From assembly GCF_000716875.1 (NCBI RefSeq), contig NZ_JNWQ01000002.1:62001-126000 (forward strand): a DNA stretch of 64,000 bases, in the 5' to 3' direction. Origin of the DNA: Streptomyces novaecaesareae. Its GTDB lineage: Bacteria > Actinomycetota > Actinomycetes > Streptomycetales > Streptomycetaceae. Under the pieces are notes generated by a model, which did not search any database, had not been told where the DNA came from, and saw only the letters and a list, made by a program, of their open reading frames with translations. How positions within the stretch are numbered: position 1 is the stretch's first letter; each line of letters starts with the position of its first letter. Of this stretch, positions 42,698 through 51,234 are shown one piece after another. A program made the position numbers and the translations under genes.

Positions 42698-43641
42698 GCC
42701 TGCCTCCCCTCGCGCCCGGCCACGAGGTCGTCGACGTTGACCGTGCGCGAGGCCGGCTCGACCGGGGCGCGGTCCTCGACCCGCTCGCCGGCGCCCGGGC
42801 GCAGCCGGCTGGTCATCCAGGAGACCAGGTGGCGGTTGCAGGCGCTGCGGTCGGCGGAGGAGAGCGGGGCCCGGCAGATCGCCGAGGCGAAGCCCAGGAC
42901 GTACTCGGCGAGCAGCCGGGGCGTCGGGTGCAGCAGGCCCGCCCGGCGCGGGTCCAGGTTGACGCACCGGGAGCGCTTGGAGGGGTTCGCCCGCTCGGCG
43001 CGGGTGGGGTGGTCGCGGCGGAAGTACAGCAGCTCCGGTACTTGATGGAAGCGCCCGTGCAGGGTGATCTCGGCGACGAAGGTGCGGTCCGCGTGGTGGT
43101 AGCTGTCGTGCGGCTTCACCCGACGCAGCACGTCGGCCCGCATCACCCCGTAGAAGTCGTCGCCACCGGGCTCGAACAGCAGGCTGCGAAAGCGCACCGG
43201 GGCGGACGGCGAGTCGGTGGCGAGCCCGTACTCGTAGGGCACCTTCACTTGGCCGGTCTCGTCGATGACGGCCTGGCCGGAGTGGGCGAGGATCACGTCC
43301 GGCCGCTCGTCGAGTGCCTCCACGCAGCGCAGCAGCAGGTCCCGGGCGTACAGGTCGTCGTGCGAGGCCCACTTGAACAGCTCGCCGCGGCACTGGGTGA
43401 ACACGTAGTTGTGGTTCGGCGCGGCGCCGATGTTCCGGGACAGCCGCAGGTACCGGATCCGCGAGTCCTTCTCGGCGTACCGTCGGCAGATGTCCTGGGT
43501 CGCGTCGGTCGAGGCGTTGTCGGAGATGACCAGCTCGAAGTCCTCGTAGGTCTGGCCGAGCAGGGCGTCGAGCGACTCGGCGAGGTACTCCTCGCCGTTG
43601 TACACGGGCAGGCCGATGCTCAGCCGGGGATGGGCGGTCAT
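42694..43641 (-). CDS. Family 2 glycosyltransferase
   Basis: 315 aa. The start ATG overlaps the flippase stop and the gene end overlaps the pyruvyltransferase start. GT-A fold: LSIGLPVYNGEEYLAESLDALLGQTYEDFELVISDNASTD, with the metal-binding acidic motif in KWASHDD. The acceptor-binding part has the HADRTFVAEI segment. It adds one sugar to the lipid-linked repeat on the cytoplasmic side. There is no membrane helix. Confidence 0.92.
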   Translation of the reverse strand: MTAHPRLSIGLPVYNGEEYLAESLDALLGQTYEDFELVISDNASTDATQDICRRYAEKDSRIRYLRLSRNIGAAPNHNYVFTQCRGELFKWASHDDLYARDLLLRCVEALDERPDVILAHSGQAVIDETGQVKVPYEYGLATDSPSAPVRFRSLLFEPGGDDFYGVMRADVLRRVKPHDSYHHADRTFVAEITLHGRFHQVPELLYFRRDHPTRAERANPSKRSRCVNLDPRRAGLLHPTPRLLAEYVLGFASAICRAPLSSADRSACNRHLVSWMTSRLRPGAGERVEDRAPVEPASRTVNVDDLVAGREGRQA

Positions 43642-44966
43642 GACGTCCTCATTTCCGGGACTTCGGGGACTTCGGGGTCGTGCCGGTGTTCGCGCAGGGC
43701 GGCCCGCAGCTGCAGCCACCACACGGCCGAGCCGCTGACGGTCGCGGCGGCGACGCCCCAGGCCGAGCCGGCCGTGCCGGCCAGGGCGGCCCCGCCGAGC
43801 CCGCCGCCGAGGTAGCAGGCGGAGGCGAACAGCTGGCAGCGCAGGCTGCGCCGGGCCGCGGCGAGCGCGCGCAGCCCGGCCGCCGCGCCGCTGCCCAGGC
43901 CGGCGCCCGCGACGCCGAGGGTGGCCGGCAGGATGAGCGCCGAGGCGGAGTGCCAGACGTCGCCCAGGACGAGCTCGCCGGCCCGGTCCGGCATCAGCAG
44001 CAGCGCCGCCCCCCACAGCAGCGCGGCGACGGCCTGCCCGCCGCCCAGCTGGAGGCAGAACCTGCCGAGCCGCTGCGGTGCCTGCCGCAGCACCCGGGCC
44101 GCCTCCGCGACGGTGACCAGCGACAGCCCCATCAGCAGGGCGAGGAACGGGCCGAGCAGCAGCTCGGCGCCCCGGACCGCCCCCACCGCGCCGACCCCGG
44201 CGATCGCGCCGAGCCCGTACGCCCGCAGCTGGCTCGCGCCGCTGAGGCTGACGTTCTCGACCAGGTACCGGTAGCCGAGGTCGCGCTGCTCGCGGAGCCA
44301 CCCGCGGGCCTGCGAGACCCGGGGCCGGAGGCCGGACTGGACGAAGCCGTACCCGGCGGCCACGGCGGCGGACGCGCCCCAGGCCAGCACGAAGGCGGCC
44401 ACGCTGCCCACCCGGGCCGCCACCAGCATGGCCGGGACGAGCGCGACGCCCTGCGTGAGATCGTTGGCGAACGCCTTGCGCCCGGCGCCGGCGGCGAAGA
44501 ACGCGAACCGCCAGGAGTCCTGGAGCAGCAGCGCCGGCAGCGCGACGCCGAGGCCGGCGAACGCCGGCCCGACCCGGCCGCCGAGGCCGAGCCCGACCAG
44601 CAGGCACACCGCGCCGAGGGCGGTGCCGACGCCGAGCGCGGCGCCCGTCGACCGGGCCGTTGCTGCTCGCCAGGGTGCCTCCGGCACGCCGCTGAAGCGC
44701 ACCATGAGCGGGTCGGTGGCCAGCCCGCGGGCGACGTTGAGCACCACGCCGTAGGTCAGCCAGGCCAGGCTGAACACGCCGAACGCGGTGACCCCCAGCT
44801 CGCGGGCCACGTAGATGCCCACCGCGAAGTTGGTCATGCTGGAGACCGCCTGGTCGGCCAGCCCCCAGGACAGCCGGCCGGCGACGCCCCGCTTGGCCGG
44901 TGCCGCCGCGGCCGGTGCCACCGCGGCCGGGGCCGGTGTCGTCGTCTTCTCCTCCTCGGTGGTCAT
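43638..44966 (-). CDS. Polysaccharide flippase, Wzx-like
   Basis: 442 aa. Start ATG at 44966. After a 26-residue Ala/Pro/Thr-rich head, about 12-14 hydrophobic helices follow, beginning LSWGLADQAVSSMTNFAVGIYVARELGVTAFGVFSLAW, which is the MATE/Wzx-type N-terminal pattern. It would flip the undecaprenyl-linked repeat across the membrane. It is co-translated with the glycosyltransferase (ATGA overlap). Confidence 0.88.
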   Translation of the reverse strand: MTTEEEKTTTPAPAAVAPAAAAPAKRGVAGRLSWGLADQAVSSMTNFAVGIYVARELGVTAFGVFSLAWLTYGVVLNVARGLATDPLMVRFSGVPEAPWRAATARSTGAALGVGTALGAVCLLVGLGLGGRVGPAFAGLGVALPALLLQDSWRFAFFAAGAGRKAFANDLTQGVALVPAMLVAARVGSVAAFVLAWGASAAVAAGYGFVQSGLRPRVSQARGWLREQRDLGYRYLVENVSLSGASQLRAYGLGAIAGVGAVGAVRGAELLLGPFLALLMGLSLVTVAEAARVLRQAPQRLGRFCLQLGGGQAVAALLWGAALLLMPDRAGELVLGDVWHSASALILPATLGVAGAGLGSGAAAGLRALAAARRSLRCQLFASACYLGGGLGGAALAGTAGSAWGVAAATVSGSAVWWLQLRAALREHRHDPEVPEVPEMRTS

Positions 44967-44971
44967 CGGCG

Positions 44972-46246
44972 TCAGGCCTTGACCAGTCCGGCGCCGTGCA
45001 GGGCGTCGGCCGCGGCGGCGACCGTGTCGAACGGCAGCCCGGACCGCTCGGCGACGTCCAGCAGACTGTGCTCGCCGTCGGAGAGGCTGAGCACCCAGAG
45101 CATGGCCAGCTGCGCCTGCTTGGCGTCGCTGCGGCCGCCGAGCGAGTCGTACAGCCCGCGCCGCCCCAACTGCGGTTCGCCGTAGGGGCTGAGGTTGAGG
45201 TACCGCCGGTTGCGGTCGAGGACGTCGAAGGCCTCGCGGCAGACGGCGAGCGTGTCCGCCATCGCCTCGGGCGAGACGAAGTCCGGGTTGTCCGCCGAGG
45301 TGTGGTACTCGGGGTACCCGGCGTACGGGGTGCGGCTGAGCGAGCCGACGCCGAGGTCGAACCCGGGTGAGCAGTACTGCCGCTCGTCGTAGCCGTACGG
45401 AGTGAACTCGGCGATGTGGTGCGGCCGTTCGGAGGTGCGCAGGACGTGCCGCAGCACCCGGTCGATCTCCGCGTCGCCGCGCCTGCTCTGCTTGTACGTC
45501 AGCCGGCCCCGGTCGCCGGCGCAGGCCAGCACCAGCCCGTGCCTGACCCGCTCGATCCGTTCCGCGTTGCGGGCCAGCCAGGTGATCGCCCCGATGGTGC
45601 CGGGCGCGAAGATGAACCGGTAGGTGTAGTAGGGAGTGTGCTGCGCCAGTGCCCGCGCCAGGAACACCGCCACCGCGATGCCCGCCAGGTTGTCGTTGGC
45701 CAGCGACGGGTGGCAGACGTGGCAGGAGACGATCACCTCGTCGGGGACCTGCCCGGGGACGACGTGCTCGGCGTAGGTGAGGTGGCCGTCCGCGAGCGTG
45801 GAGTCGATGCGCACCTCGTAGTCGCCCTCGGGCAGCCCGTCCAGGGTCTCCTGGGCCAGGCAGAACCCCCAGTCGGCCGTGTAGTAGCTGGTGCGGTACG
45901 GCACCCAGGTGGGGTGGTCCGGCAGGGTGTGCAGGTGTGCGCGCAGCTCGGCCAGCGGCATGGTCGCCGCCACCGGCACGCTGTAGCCGAGCACGTGCAG
46001 GCTGGAGGCGGCGAAGTCGACGACCCGGTGGCCGGTGGCGTCGGCGATGTACGCGTCCCGGATGTTCCACTCCTGCGGCACCGTCCAGTCGAGCACCTGC
46101 GTCCCGGTCGGTACCTCGTGCACCTGCAGCGGAACGTACTCGCCGACGATCTCCAGGGTGGCGCGCACGCCGTCGCCGGTGATGCTCCGGCACAGCGGGT
46201 ACAGCCGCTCCACCAGCGCGTGCATCTCCTCGCCGACCGCGGTCAC
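44972..46246 (-). CDS. DUF4910 aminopeptidase-like protein (M28-like)
   Basis: 424 aa. The start is the GTG at 46246, overlapping the epimerase stop (GTGA). N-terminal LYPLCRSITGDGVRATLEIV and WTVPQEWNIRDAYI are the signature of the DUF2172/DUF4910 family. The zinc-peptidase-like core HVCHPSLANDNLAG follows, then TYRFIFAPGTIGAITWLARN and YGYDERQYCSPGFDL. The C-terminus (about 355-424) is a small winged-helix-like piece. Family members sit in modified-sugar and capsule clusters near C-methyltransferases; one idea is amide or amidine hydrolysis on the sugar. The reaction is unproven. Confidence 0.82.
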   Translation of the reverse strand: MTAVGEEMHALVERLYPLCRSITGDGVRATLEIVGEYVPLQVHEVPTGTQVLDWTVPQEWNIRDAYIADATGHRVVDFAASSLHVLGYSVPVAATMPLAELRAHLHTLPDHPTWVPYRTSYYTADWGFCLAQETLDGLPEGDYEVRIDSTLADGHLTYAEHVVPGQVPDEVIVSCHVCHPSLANDNLAGIAVAVFLARALAQHTPYYTYRFIFAPGTIGAITWLARNAERIERVRHGLVLACAGDRGRLTYKQSRRGDAEIDRVLRHVLRTSERPHHIAEFTPYGYDERQYCSPGFDLGVGSLSRTPYAGYPEYHTSADNPDFVSPEAMADTLAVCREAFDVLDRNRRYLNLSPYGEPQLGRRGLYDSLGGRSDAKQAQLAMLWVLSLSDGEHSLLDVAERSGLPFDTVAAAADALHGAGLVKA

Positions 46247-47268
46247 CGGCGCCACCGCAGGGTGTCGTCGACGGCGCCGGCCTCGGTCGCCGCGCGCAGC
46301 ACGGCGAGCCGGGTGAAGCGCCGTTCGAAGGCGTCCCGGGTCAGCCCGAACTCCCGGTAGGCGTCGGCGAGTTCGAGTGCGCCCTGTTTCACCGTCCACT
46401 CGCAGTCGAAGCCGGGCAGCGCGGCGCGGAACCTGGCGAAGTCGACCCGGTACGACCGCGGATCGGCGCCGTTCTCCCCGGTGATCCGCACCTTCGCGCC
46501 GGACACCGCCTCGGCGACCTGCTCGGCGATCTCGGCGACGGTGACGTTGTTGACCTCGCTGCCGATGTTGAACGCCCGGTCGTGCACCGCCTCCCGCGGG
46601 GCGGTCAGCGCGGCCGCGAAGGCCCGGGCGATGTCGGCGGCGTGCACCAGCGGGCGCCAGGGGGTGCCGTCGGAGAGCACCAGCACCTCGCCGGAGAGCA
46701 GCGCGTGGCCCACCAGGTTGTTCAGCACGATGTCGGCGCGCAGCCGGGGCGAGTAGCCGAAGGCGGTGGCGTTGCGCATGTACACCGGGCTGAAGTCGTC
46801 GTCGGCCAGCGCGTTCAGGTCGTCCTCCACCCGCACCTTGGACTCCGCGTACGGCGTCACCGGGCGCAGCGGGGCGTCCTCGGTCACCAGCTCGTCGCCG
46901 CCGGCGGCGCCGTACACCGAGCAGGTCGACGCGTACAGGAAGCGCCGCACTCCGGCGTCGCGGGCCAGCCGGGCCAGCCGGACGGAGGCGTGGTGGTTGA
47001 TGTCGTAGGTGAGGTCCGGCGCCAGCGAGCCCAGCGGGTCGTTGGACAGCGCGGCCAGGTGGATCACGGCGTCCATCCCGGCCACGTGCTCGGCCGTGAC
47101 GTCGCGCAGGTCCACCCGCCGCCCGGGCGGGTCCGCGGGTGTCGGGCCGAGGAGGCAGTCCGCGAACAGGCCGGCGTCCAGCCCGACGACGTCGTGCCCG
47201 GCGGCCGCGAGGACCGGGGCCATCACGGTGCCCAGGTAGCCCTGGTGTCCGGTCAGCAGTACGCGCAT
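46243..47268 (-). CDS. NAD-dependent sugar epimerase/dehydratase
   Basis: 341 aa. Rossmann motif GHQGYLG near the N-terminus; VIHLAALSNDPLG; the YxxxK is in TPYAESK; MRNATAFGYSPRLRADIVLNNLVGHA fits the nucleotide-sugar SDR group. It would reduce, epimerise or dehydrate a nucleotide sugar, most likely the CDP- or dTDP-hexose made by its neighbours. It lies between the PIG-L deacetylase (3-base gap) and the DUF4910 gene (GTGA overlap). Confidence 0.9.
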   Translation of the reverse strand: MRVLLTGHQGYLGTVMAPVLAAAGHDVVGLDAGLFADCLLGPTPADPPGRRVDLRDVTAEHVAGMDAVIHLAALSNDPLGSLAPDLTYDINHHASVRLARLARDAGVRRFLYASTCSVYGAAGGDELVTEDAPLRPVTPYAESKVRVEDDLNALADDDFSPVYMRNATAFGYSPRLRADIVLNNLVGHALLSGEVLVLSDGTPWRPLVHAADIARAFAAALTAPREAVHDRAFNIGSEVNNVTVAEIAEQVAEAVSGAKVRITGENGADPRSYRVDFARFRAALPGFDCEWTVKQGALELADAYREFGLTRDAFERRFTRLAVLRAATEAGAVDDTLRWRR

Positions 47269-47271
47269 GGG

Positions 47272-47919
47272 TCAACCCCCCAGGTTGATGACGAGTTTGG
47301 TGGCGGAGAAGGCCTCGGCGTAGCGCGCGTGGCATTCGATGCCGCGGATGCGGGCCAGCCCGAGGAAGGCCTCCCGGTCGTACCAGGGCCGGTGCCGCTG
47401 CGAGGGGTAGTGCTCCTGCAGCAGCCGCACCTTCTCCTCGGCGGCCTCCGGCGACAGCGGCTGGTACGCCGTCGGGCGGCCGAGGTCGCCGTCCCACTTG
47501 ACGATCTCGTAGCCGAGCACCAGGTGGTCGCGGAACGCGGTGGTCACCAGCTCCGCCAGGCCGCGGTGGTCCTGGTGCGCGTCCTCGGTGCGCGGCGCGA
47601 GCAGCAGGTCCGGGTCGGTCTGCGCGCGCAGTTCCTCGACCGCGGCCTTGGCCTCGTCCCAGTGCGCGGGCAGCCGGCCGTCCGGCAGCTTGTGCACGGT
47701 CAGGCGCAGGTCGGCGCCCGGGCAGAAGGCGGCGAGCGCGGCCCGCTCCTCCTGCTCCCGCTCGCTGCCGCCGCCGGAGAGCACCAGCGCGTCGACGCGC
47801 AGGCCCGGCCGCGCGCGGCACAGCGTCAGCAGTGTGCCGCCGGCGCCGATGGCGATGTCGTCGCAGTGCGCGCCCACCGCGACGATCCGGTCCAGGCGTC
47901 CGGCCCCGAGCCGGATCAC
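47272..47919 (-). CDS. PIG-L family deacetylase
   Basis: 215 aa from the GTG at 47919, which overlaps the cytidylyltransferase stop (GTGA). PIG-L motif AHCDDIAIGAGGTL with the metal ligands His-x-x-Asp, then the second-site APRTEDAHQDHRGLAEL. It removes an N-acetyl group from a sugar, leaving a free amine. MshB and Mca belong to the family, but the context says sugar-nucleotide or glycan substrate. Confidence 0.9.
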   Translation of the reverse strand: MIRLGAGRLDRIVAVGAHCDDIAIGAGGTLLTLCRARPGLRVDALVLSGGGSEREQEERAALAAFCPGADLRLTVHKLPDGRLPAHWDEAKAAVEELRAQTDPDLLLAPRTEDAHQDHRGLAELVTTAFRDHLVLGYEIVKWDGDLGRPTAYQPLSPEAAEEKVRLLQEHYPSQRHRPWYDREAFLGLARIRGIECHARYAEAFSATKLVINLGG

Positions 47920-48728
47920 GCGGTCCTCACCCCGGAGCCGGTCGCCCCCGTGCCGTCCTTCTCCCACACCGCCCACGGGCGGTCGCCCCGGGCGTAGCCG
48001 GCGTCGAGCGCGGCCCGCTCCTTCACGGTGTCGGTCGGCTTCCAGAAGCCGCGGTGCTGGTGCGCCACCAGCCGTCCGCGCTTGGCCAGTTGGGCGCATC
48101 CGTCGGCGACCAGGTCGCCGTTCTCCGGGATGTGGTCGAAGACCTCCTGGCGGAGCACGAAGTAGCCGCCGTTCTCCCACAGCGGCATGTCGCTGACCGC
48201 GGTGATGCCCCCCACCAGGCCGTCCTCGCCCAGGTCCACGCAGTGGAAGGAGGACTGCGGCGGCACCACCATCATCGACGCACCGGCGTCGCGCTCGGCG
48301 AACCGGTCGATCATCTCCGGCAGCGGGGCGTCGGTGAGCACGTCGGCGTAGTTGGCCAGGAACATCTCGTCGCCGTCCAGGTGGTGGCGCACCCGGCGCA
48401 GCCGCTCGCCGATCGGCGACTCGATGCCGGTCTGCGCGAAGGTGATCGTCCAGGAGGCGATGTCGGTGGACAGCAGCTCGGTCCGCCCGCCCCGCAGCAC
48501 GAAGTCGTTGGACGTCGTCTCCTCGTAGTTGAGGAAGAAGTCCTTGATGTGGTGGGCCCCGTAGCCGAGGCACAGGATGAACTCGGTGTGCCCGAAGTAC
48601 GCGTAGTAGCGCATGACGTGCCAGATCAGCGGCCGCGGGCCGACCATCGCCATCGGCTTGGGCACGTCGTCGGAGGCTCCGCTGCGCATCCGCAGCCCGT
48701 AACCGCCGCAGAACAGGACGACCTTCAC
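47916..48728 (-). CDS. rfbF: Glucose-1-phosphate cytidylyltransferase-like nucleotidyltransferase
   Basis: 270 aa from the GTG at 48728, overlapping the C-methyltransferase stop. N-terminal VVLFCGGYGLRMR with downstream PKPMAMVGPRPLIWHVMRYYAYFGHTEF is the RfbF signature rather than RmlA (which has GGSGTRL). FLANYADVLTD gives the metal Asp. It makes CDP-glucose from CTP and glucose-1-phosphate, the entry to CDP-deoxy and branched sugars. A CDP-glucose 4,6-dehydratase was not found in the window. Confidence 0.9.
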   Translation of the reverse strand: MKVVLFCGGYGLRMRSGASDDVPKPMAMVGPRPLIWHVMRYYAYFGHTEFILCLGYGAHHIKDFFLNYEETTSNDFVLRGGRTELLSTDIASWTITFAQTGIESPIGERLRRVRHHLDGDEMFLANYADVLTDAPLPEMIDRFAERDAGASMMVVPPQSSFHCVDLGEDGLVGGITAVSDMPLWENGGYFVLRQEVFDHIPENGDLVADGCAQLAKRGRLVAHQHRGFWKPTDTVKERAALDAGYARGDRPWAVWEKDGTGATGSGVRTA

Positions 48729-49960
48729 GGCTTCACCTCGACAATGCTCAGTTCCGGGATGGGAAAGACCAGCCGACCGCCCCACTCGTGCACGAAGGAC
48801 AACTGCTCGACCAGCTCGGCCCGCAGGTTCCACGGGAGGACGAGGACGTAGTCCGGCCGGTCCACGCCGATCTGCTCGGGCGCCAGGATCGGGATGCGGG
48901 TGCCCGGGGTGAACCTGCCGTGCTTGTACGGGTTGCGGTCGACGGTGTACGGGAGCAGGTCGGGCCGGATGCCGCAGTGGTTGAGCAGGGTGTTCCCCTT
49001 GCCCGGGGCGCCGTAGCCGACGACCGTCTCGCCGCGCTCCGCCGCCTCGATGAGGAAGCGCAGGAGGTCCCGGCGCACCTTGGCCACCCGGGCGGAGAAC
49101 TCGGTGTACCCGGACAGCTCCTGCAGCCCGGCGGCCTTCTCCCGGGCCAGCACGTCGGCCACCCGCTGCGTCGGCTCGCCGGCCGCCTCGGCCGGCCGGG
49201 CCCACAGCCGGATGGAGCCGCCGTGCGTGGGCAGCAACTCGACGTCCACGAGCGCGAGTCCGCCGCTCGCCAGCGCCCGGATCGCGGACGCGACCGTGTA
49301 GTACTGGAAGTGCTCGTGGTAGATCGTGTCGTACTGGTTCTCCTCGATCAGGGTCAGCAGGTGCTGCACCTCGACGGAGACCCAGCCGTCGTCGGCGACC
49401 AGGGCGCGCAGCCCCCGGGTGAAGCCGACCACGTCGGGGATGTGCGCGTACACGTTGTTGGCCACGACCAGGTCCGCCGGGCCGTGCTCGGCGCGCACCT
49501 CCGAGCCGGTGGCCGGGTCCAGGAACGCCGTGAGCGTGGGCACACCCGCCTCCCGCGCCGCGGCGCCGACGTTCACCGACGGTTCGATGCCGAGGCAGCG
49601 GATCCCCCGGTCCACCACGTGCCTGAGCAGGTACCCGTCGTTGCTCGCGACCTCGACCACGAAGGCGTCCGGGCCCAGGCCCAGCCGCCCCACGGCGTCG
49701 GCGACGAAGGTGCGGGCGTGCTCCACCCAGGAGGTCGAGTAGGAGGAGAAGTACGCGTACTGCGTGAACGTCTCCTCCGGCGTGATCAGCGGGGGGATCT
49801 GCGCGAGCCAGCAGTCGGTGCAGACCCGCAGGTGCAGCGGGTACGCGGGCTCCGGCAGGTCCAGTCGGTCCGCGGCGAGGAAGCTCTCGCACGGCGGGGT
49901 CGCCCCCAGGTCGACGACGCTCCCCATCGCCGTCGAGCCGCACAGTCGGCATCGTGGCAT
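48725..49960 (-). CDS. Nucleotide-sugar C-methyltransferase
   Basis: 411 aa. Start ATG directly against the stop of the GT4 gene. N-terminal zinc-binding domain with Cys4-x-x-Cys7 and Cys47-x-x-Cys50; SAM domain VVEVASNDGYLLRH; the catalytic HEHFQYYT; and the C-terminal domain with GYGAPGKGNTLLNHCGI and VDRNPYKHGRFTPGT. This is the TylC3/CloU-type 3-C-methyltransferase family acting on 4-keto-6-deoxy sugars. It predicts a methyl-branched sugar in the glycan. It is translationally coupled to the cytidylyltransferase (overlap at 48725-48728). Confidence 0.9.
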   Translation of the reverse strand: MPRCRLCGSTAMGSVVDLGATPPCESFLAADRLDLPEPAYPLHLRVCTDCWLAQIPPLITPEETFTQYAYFSSYSTSWVEHARTFVADAVGRLGLGPDAFVVEVASNDGYLLRHVVDRGIRCLGIEPSVNVGAAAREAGVPTLTAFLDPATGSEVRAEHGPADLVVANNVYAHIPDVVGFTRGLRALVADDGWVSVEVQHLLTLIEENQYDTIYHEHFQYYTVASAIRALASGGLALVDVELLPTHGGSIRLWARPAEAAGEPTQRVADVLAREKAAGLQELSGYTEFSARVAKVRRDLLRFLIEAAERGETVVGYGAPGKGNTLLNHCGIRPDLLPYTVDRNPYKHGRFTPGTRIPILAPEQIGVDRPDYVLVLPWNLRAELVEQLSFVHEWGGRLVFPIPELSIVEVKP

Positions 49961-51232
49961 CTACTTGCCCCCATTTCTGCCCGCGCGGGTGCCCCGCCGC
50001 GAGCCAGCGTTTCCGTTCGCCACCGGCGGCGCGCCGTCCGCGCCGCCGGACCGCCCCGCGATCGCGGTGCGGTACCCCTCCACCAGGCGCTCCAGGCCGA
50101 CGGCCGGGCTGAACCCCTGCTCGTACCGGCGCCGGGAGGCCCGGCCCATCTCCCGGTTGCGGTCCGGCTCGGCCGTGATCCGGCGCAGGCAGGCCGCGAG
50201 CGAGGCCGCGTCGCCCGGCCGGTGCAGCAGCCCGGTCCGCCCGTCCTCGACGAGTTCGACGAAGGCGCCGTGACCGGCGGCGACGGCCGGGACGCCGGCC
50301 GCCATCGCCTCCACGACCACCAGGCCGAACGCCTCCAGCCACGTCGAGGGAGCCACCACGGCGACCGCCCGGGCGACGGCCTGCCGGCACTGCGCCTGGT
50401 CGTACAGGCCGACGTGGCGTACGTCCGCGCGGCCCGCCGCCCAGGCGGACACCTCCCGCTCCAGCGGCCCCGCGCCGGCGATCACCAGCGGCACGCCCAC
50501 CCCGCCGTCGGCGGCGAGCTCGTCCCACGCGGCCATCAGCAGCCGCACCCCCTTGGCCTCCGCGAGCCGGCCGAGGTAGAGCAGGTGCTCGCCGGCGCCC
50601 GTCCGGCAGGCGCCCGGCTCGGGCACGAAGTTGTGCTTCACCGCCAGCCGCTCGGGCGGCAGGCCGGCCCGCACCAGGACGTCGCGCTGCGCCGCCGAGA
50701 TGCAGAAGAACCGCTCCACGCCGGACCACCACCGCCGCCGGTTGACCGCCAGGCTGACCGCGAGCGGCACCGTCGCCAGCCGGGAGTTGCGGTAGCAGCC
50801 GTGCCGGACGGCGGGCAGCGGTGCCCGTCCGACGCACTCGGTGCACGGCCGGCCGTCCCGCTGCAGCGTGCCCGGCGGGCAGACCTGGGTGTAGTTGTGC
50901 AGCGTGGCGACGGCGGGCACGCCCGCGTCGGCGCAGGCGGCCAGCACCGCGGGCGACAGCAGCGGGAAGACGTTGTGGACGTGCACCACGTCCGGCCGCT
51001 CGGTGCGCAGCCGGGCGGCGAGCTCGGTCCGGACCGCCGGGTTCCACGGCACCAGCAGCGGCACCGCCACCTTGCCCGGCAGGGACCGGGCGGCGATGTC
51101 GTCGCTGCGCCGCTCGAACAGCTCGACCCGGTGGCCGGCCTCGCGCAGCAGCTCCACCTCCTGGTCGACGACCTTGTTCTCCCCGCTCGGCTGCGCCGAG
51201 GCGTAGCGGTTGTGCACCACGAGGATGCGCAT
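49961..51232 (-). CDS. Family 4 glycosyltransferase
   Basis: 423 aa. The start ATG is 2 bases after the polymerase-like stop. GT-B fold: ILVVHNRYASAQPSGENKVV at the N-terminus, DVVHVHNVFPLLSP, a Cys-containing insertion (CPPGTLQRDGRPCTECVG) common in this GT4 subfamily, then LLYLGRLAEAKGV and the EAFGLVVVEAMAAGVPAVAAGHGA donor-binding motif. It adds a sugar to the growing repeat. The last 35 residues are Gly/Arg-rich. Confidence 0.92.
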   Translation of the reverse strand: MRILVVHNRYASAQPSGENKVVDQEVELLREAGHRVELFERRSDDIAARSLPGKVAVPLLVPWNPAVRTELAARLRTERPDVVHVHNVFPLLSPAVLAACADAGVPAVATLHNYTQVCPPGTLQRDGRPCTECVGRAPLPAVRHGCYRNSRLATVPLAVSLAVNRRRWWSGVERFFCISAAQRDVLVRAGLPPERLAVKHNFVPEPGACRTGAGEHLLYLGRLAEAKGVRLLMAAWDELAADGGVGVPLVIAGAGPLEREVSAWAAGRADVRHVGLYDQAQCRQAVARAVAVVAPSTWLEAFGLVVVEAMAAGVPAVAAGHGAFVELVEDGRTGLLHRPGDAASLAACLRRITAEPDRNREMGRASRRRYEQGFSPAVGLERLVEGYRTAIAGRSGGADGAPPVANGNAGSRRGTRAGRNGGK

Positions 51233-51234
51233 GG

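Noticed and set aside
39173..43045. 1290-codon plus-strand open frame
   Set aside because: Antisense to four clear minus-strand genes; low-complexity Arg/Gly/Ala composition.
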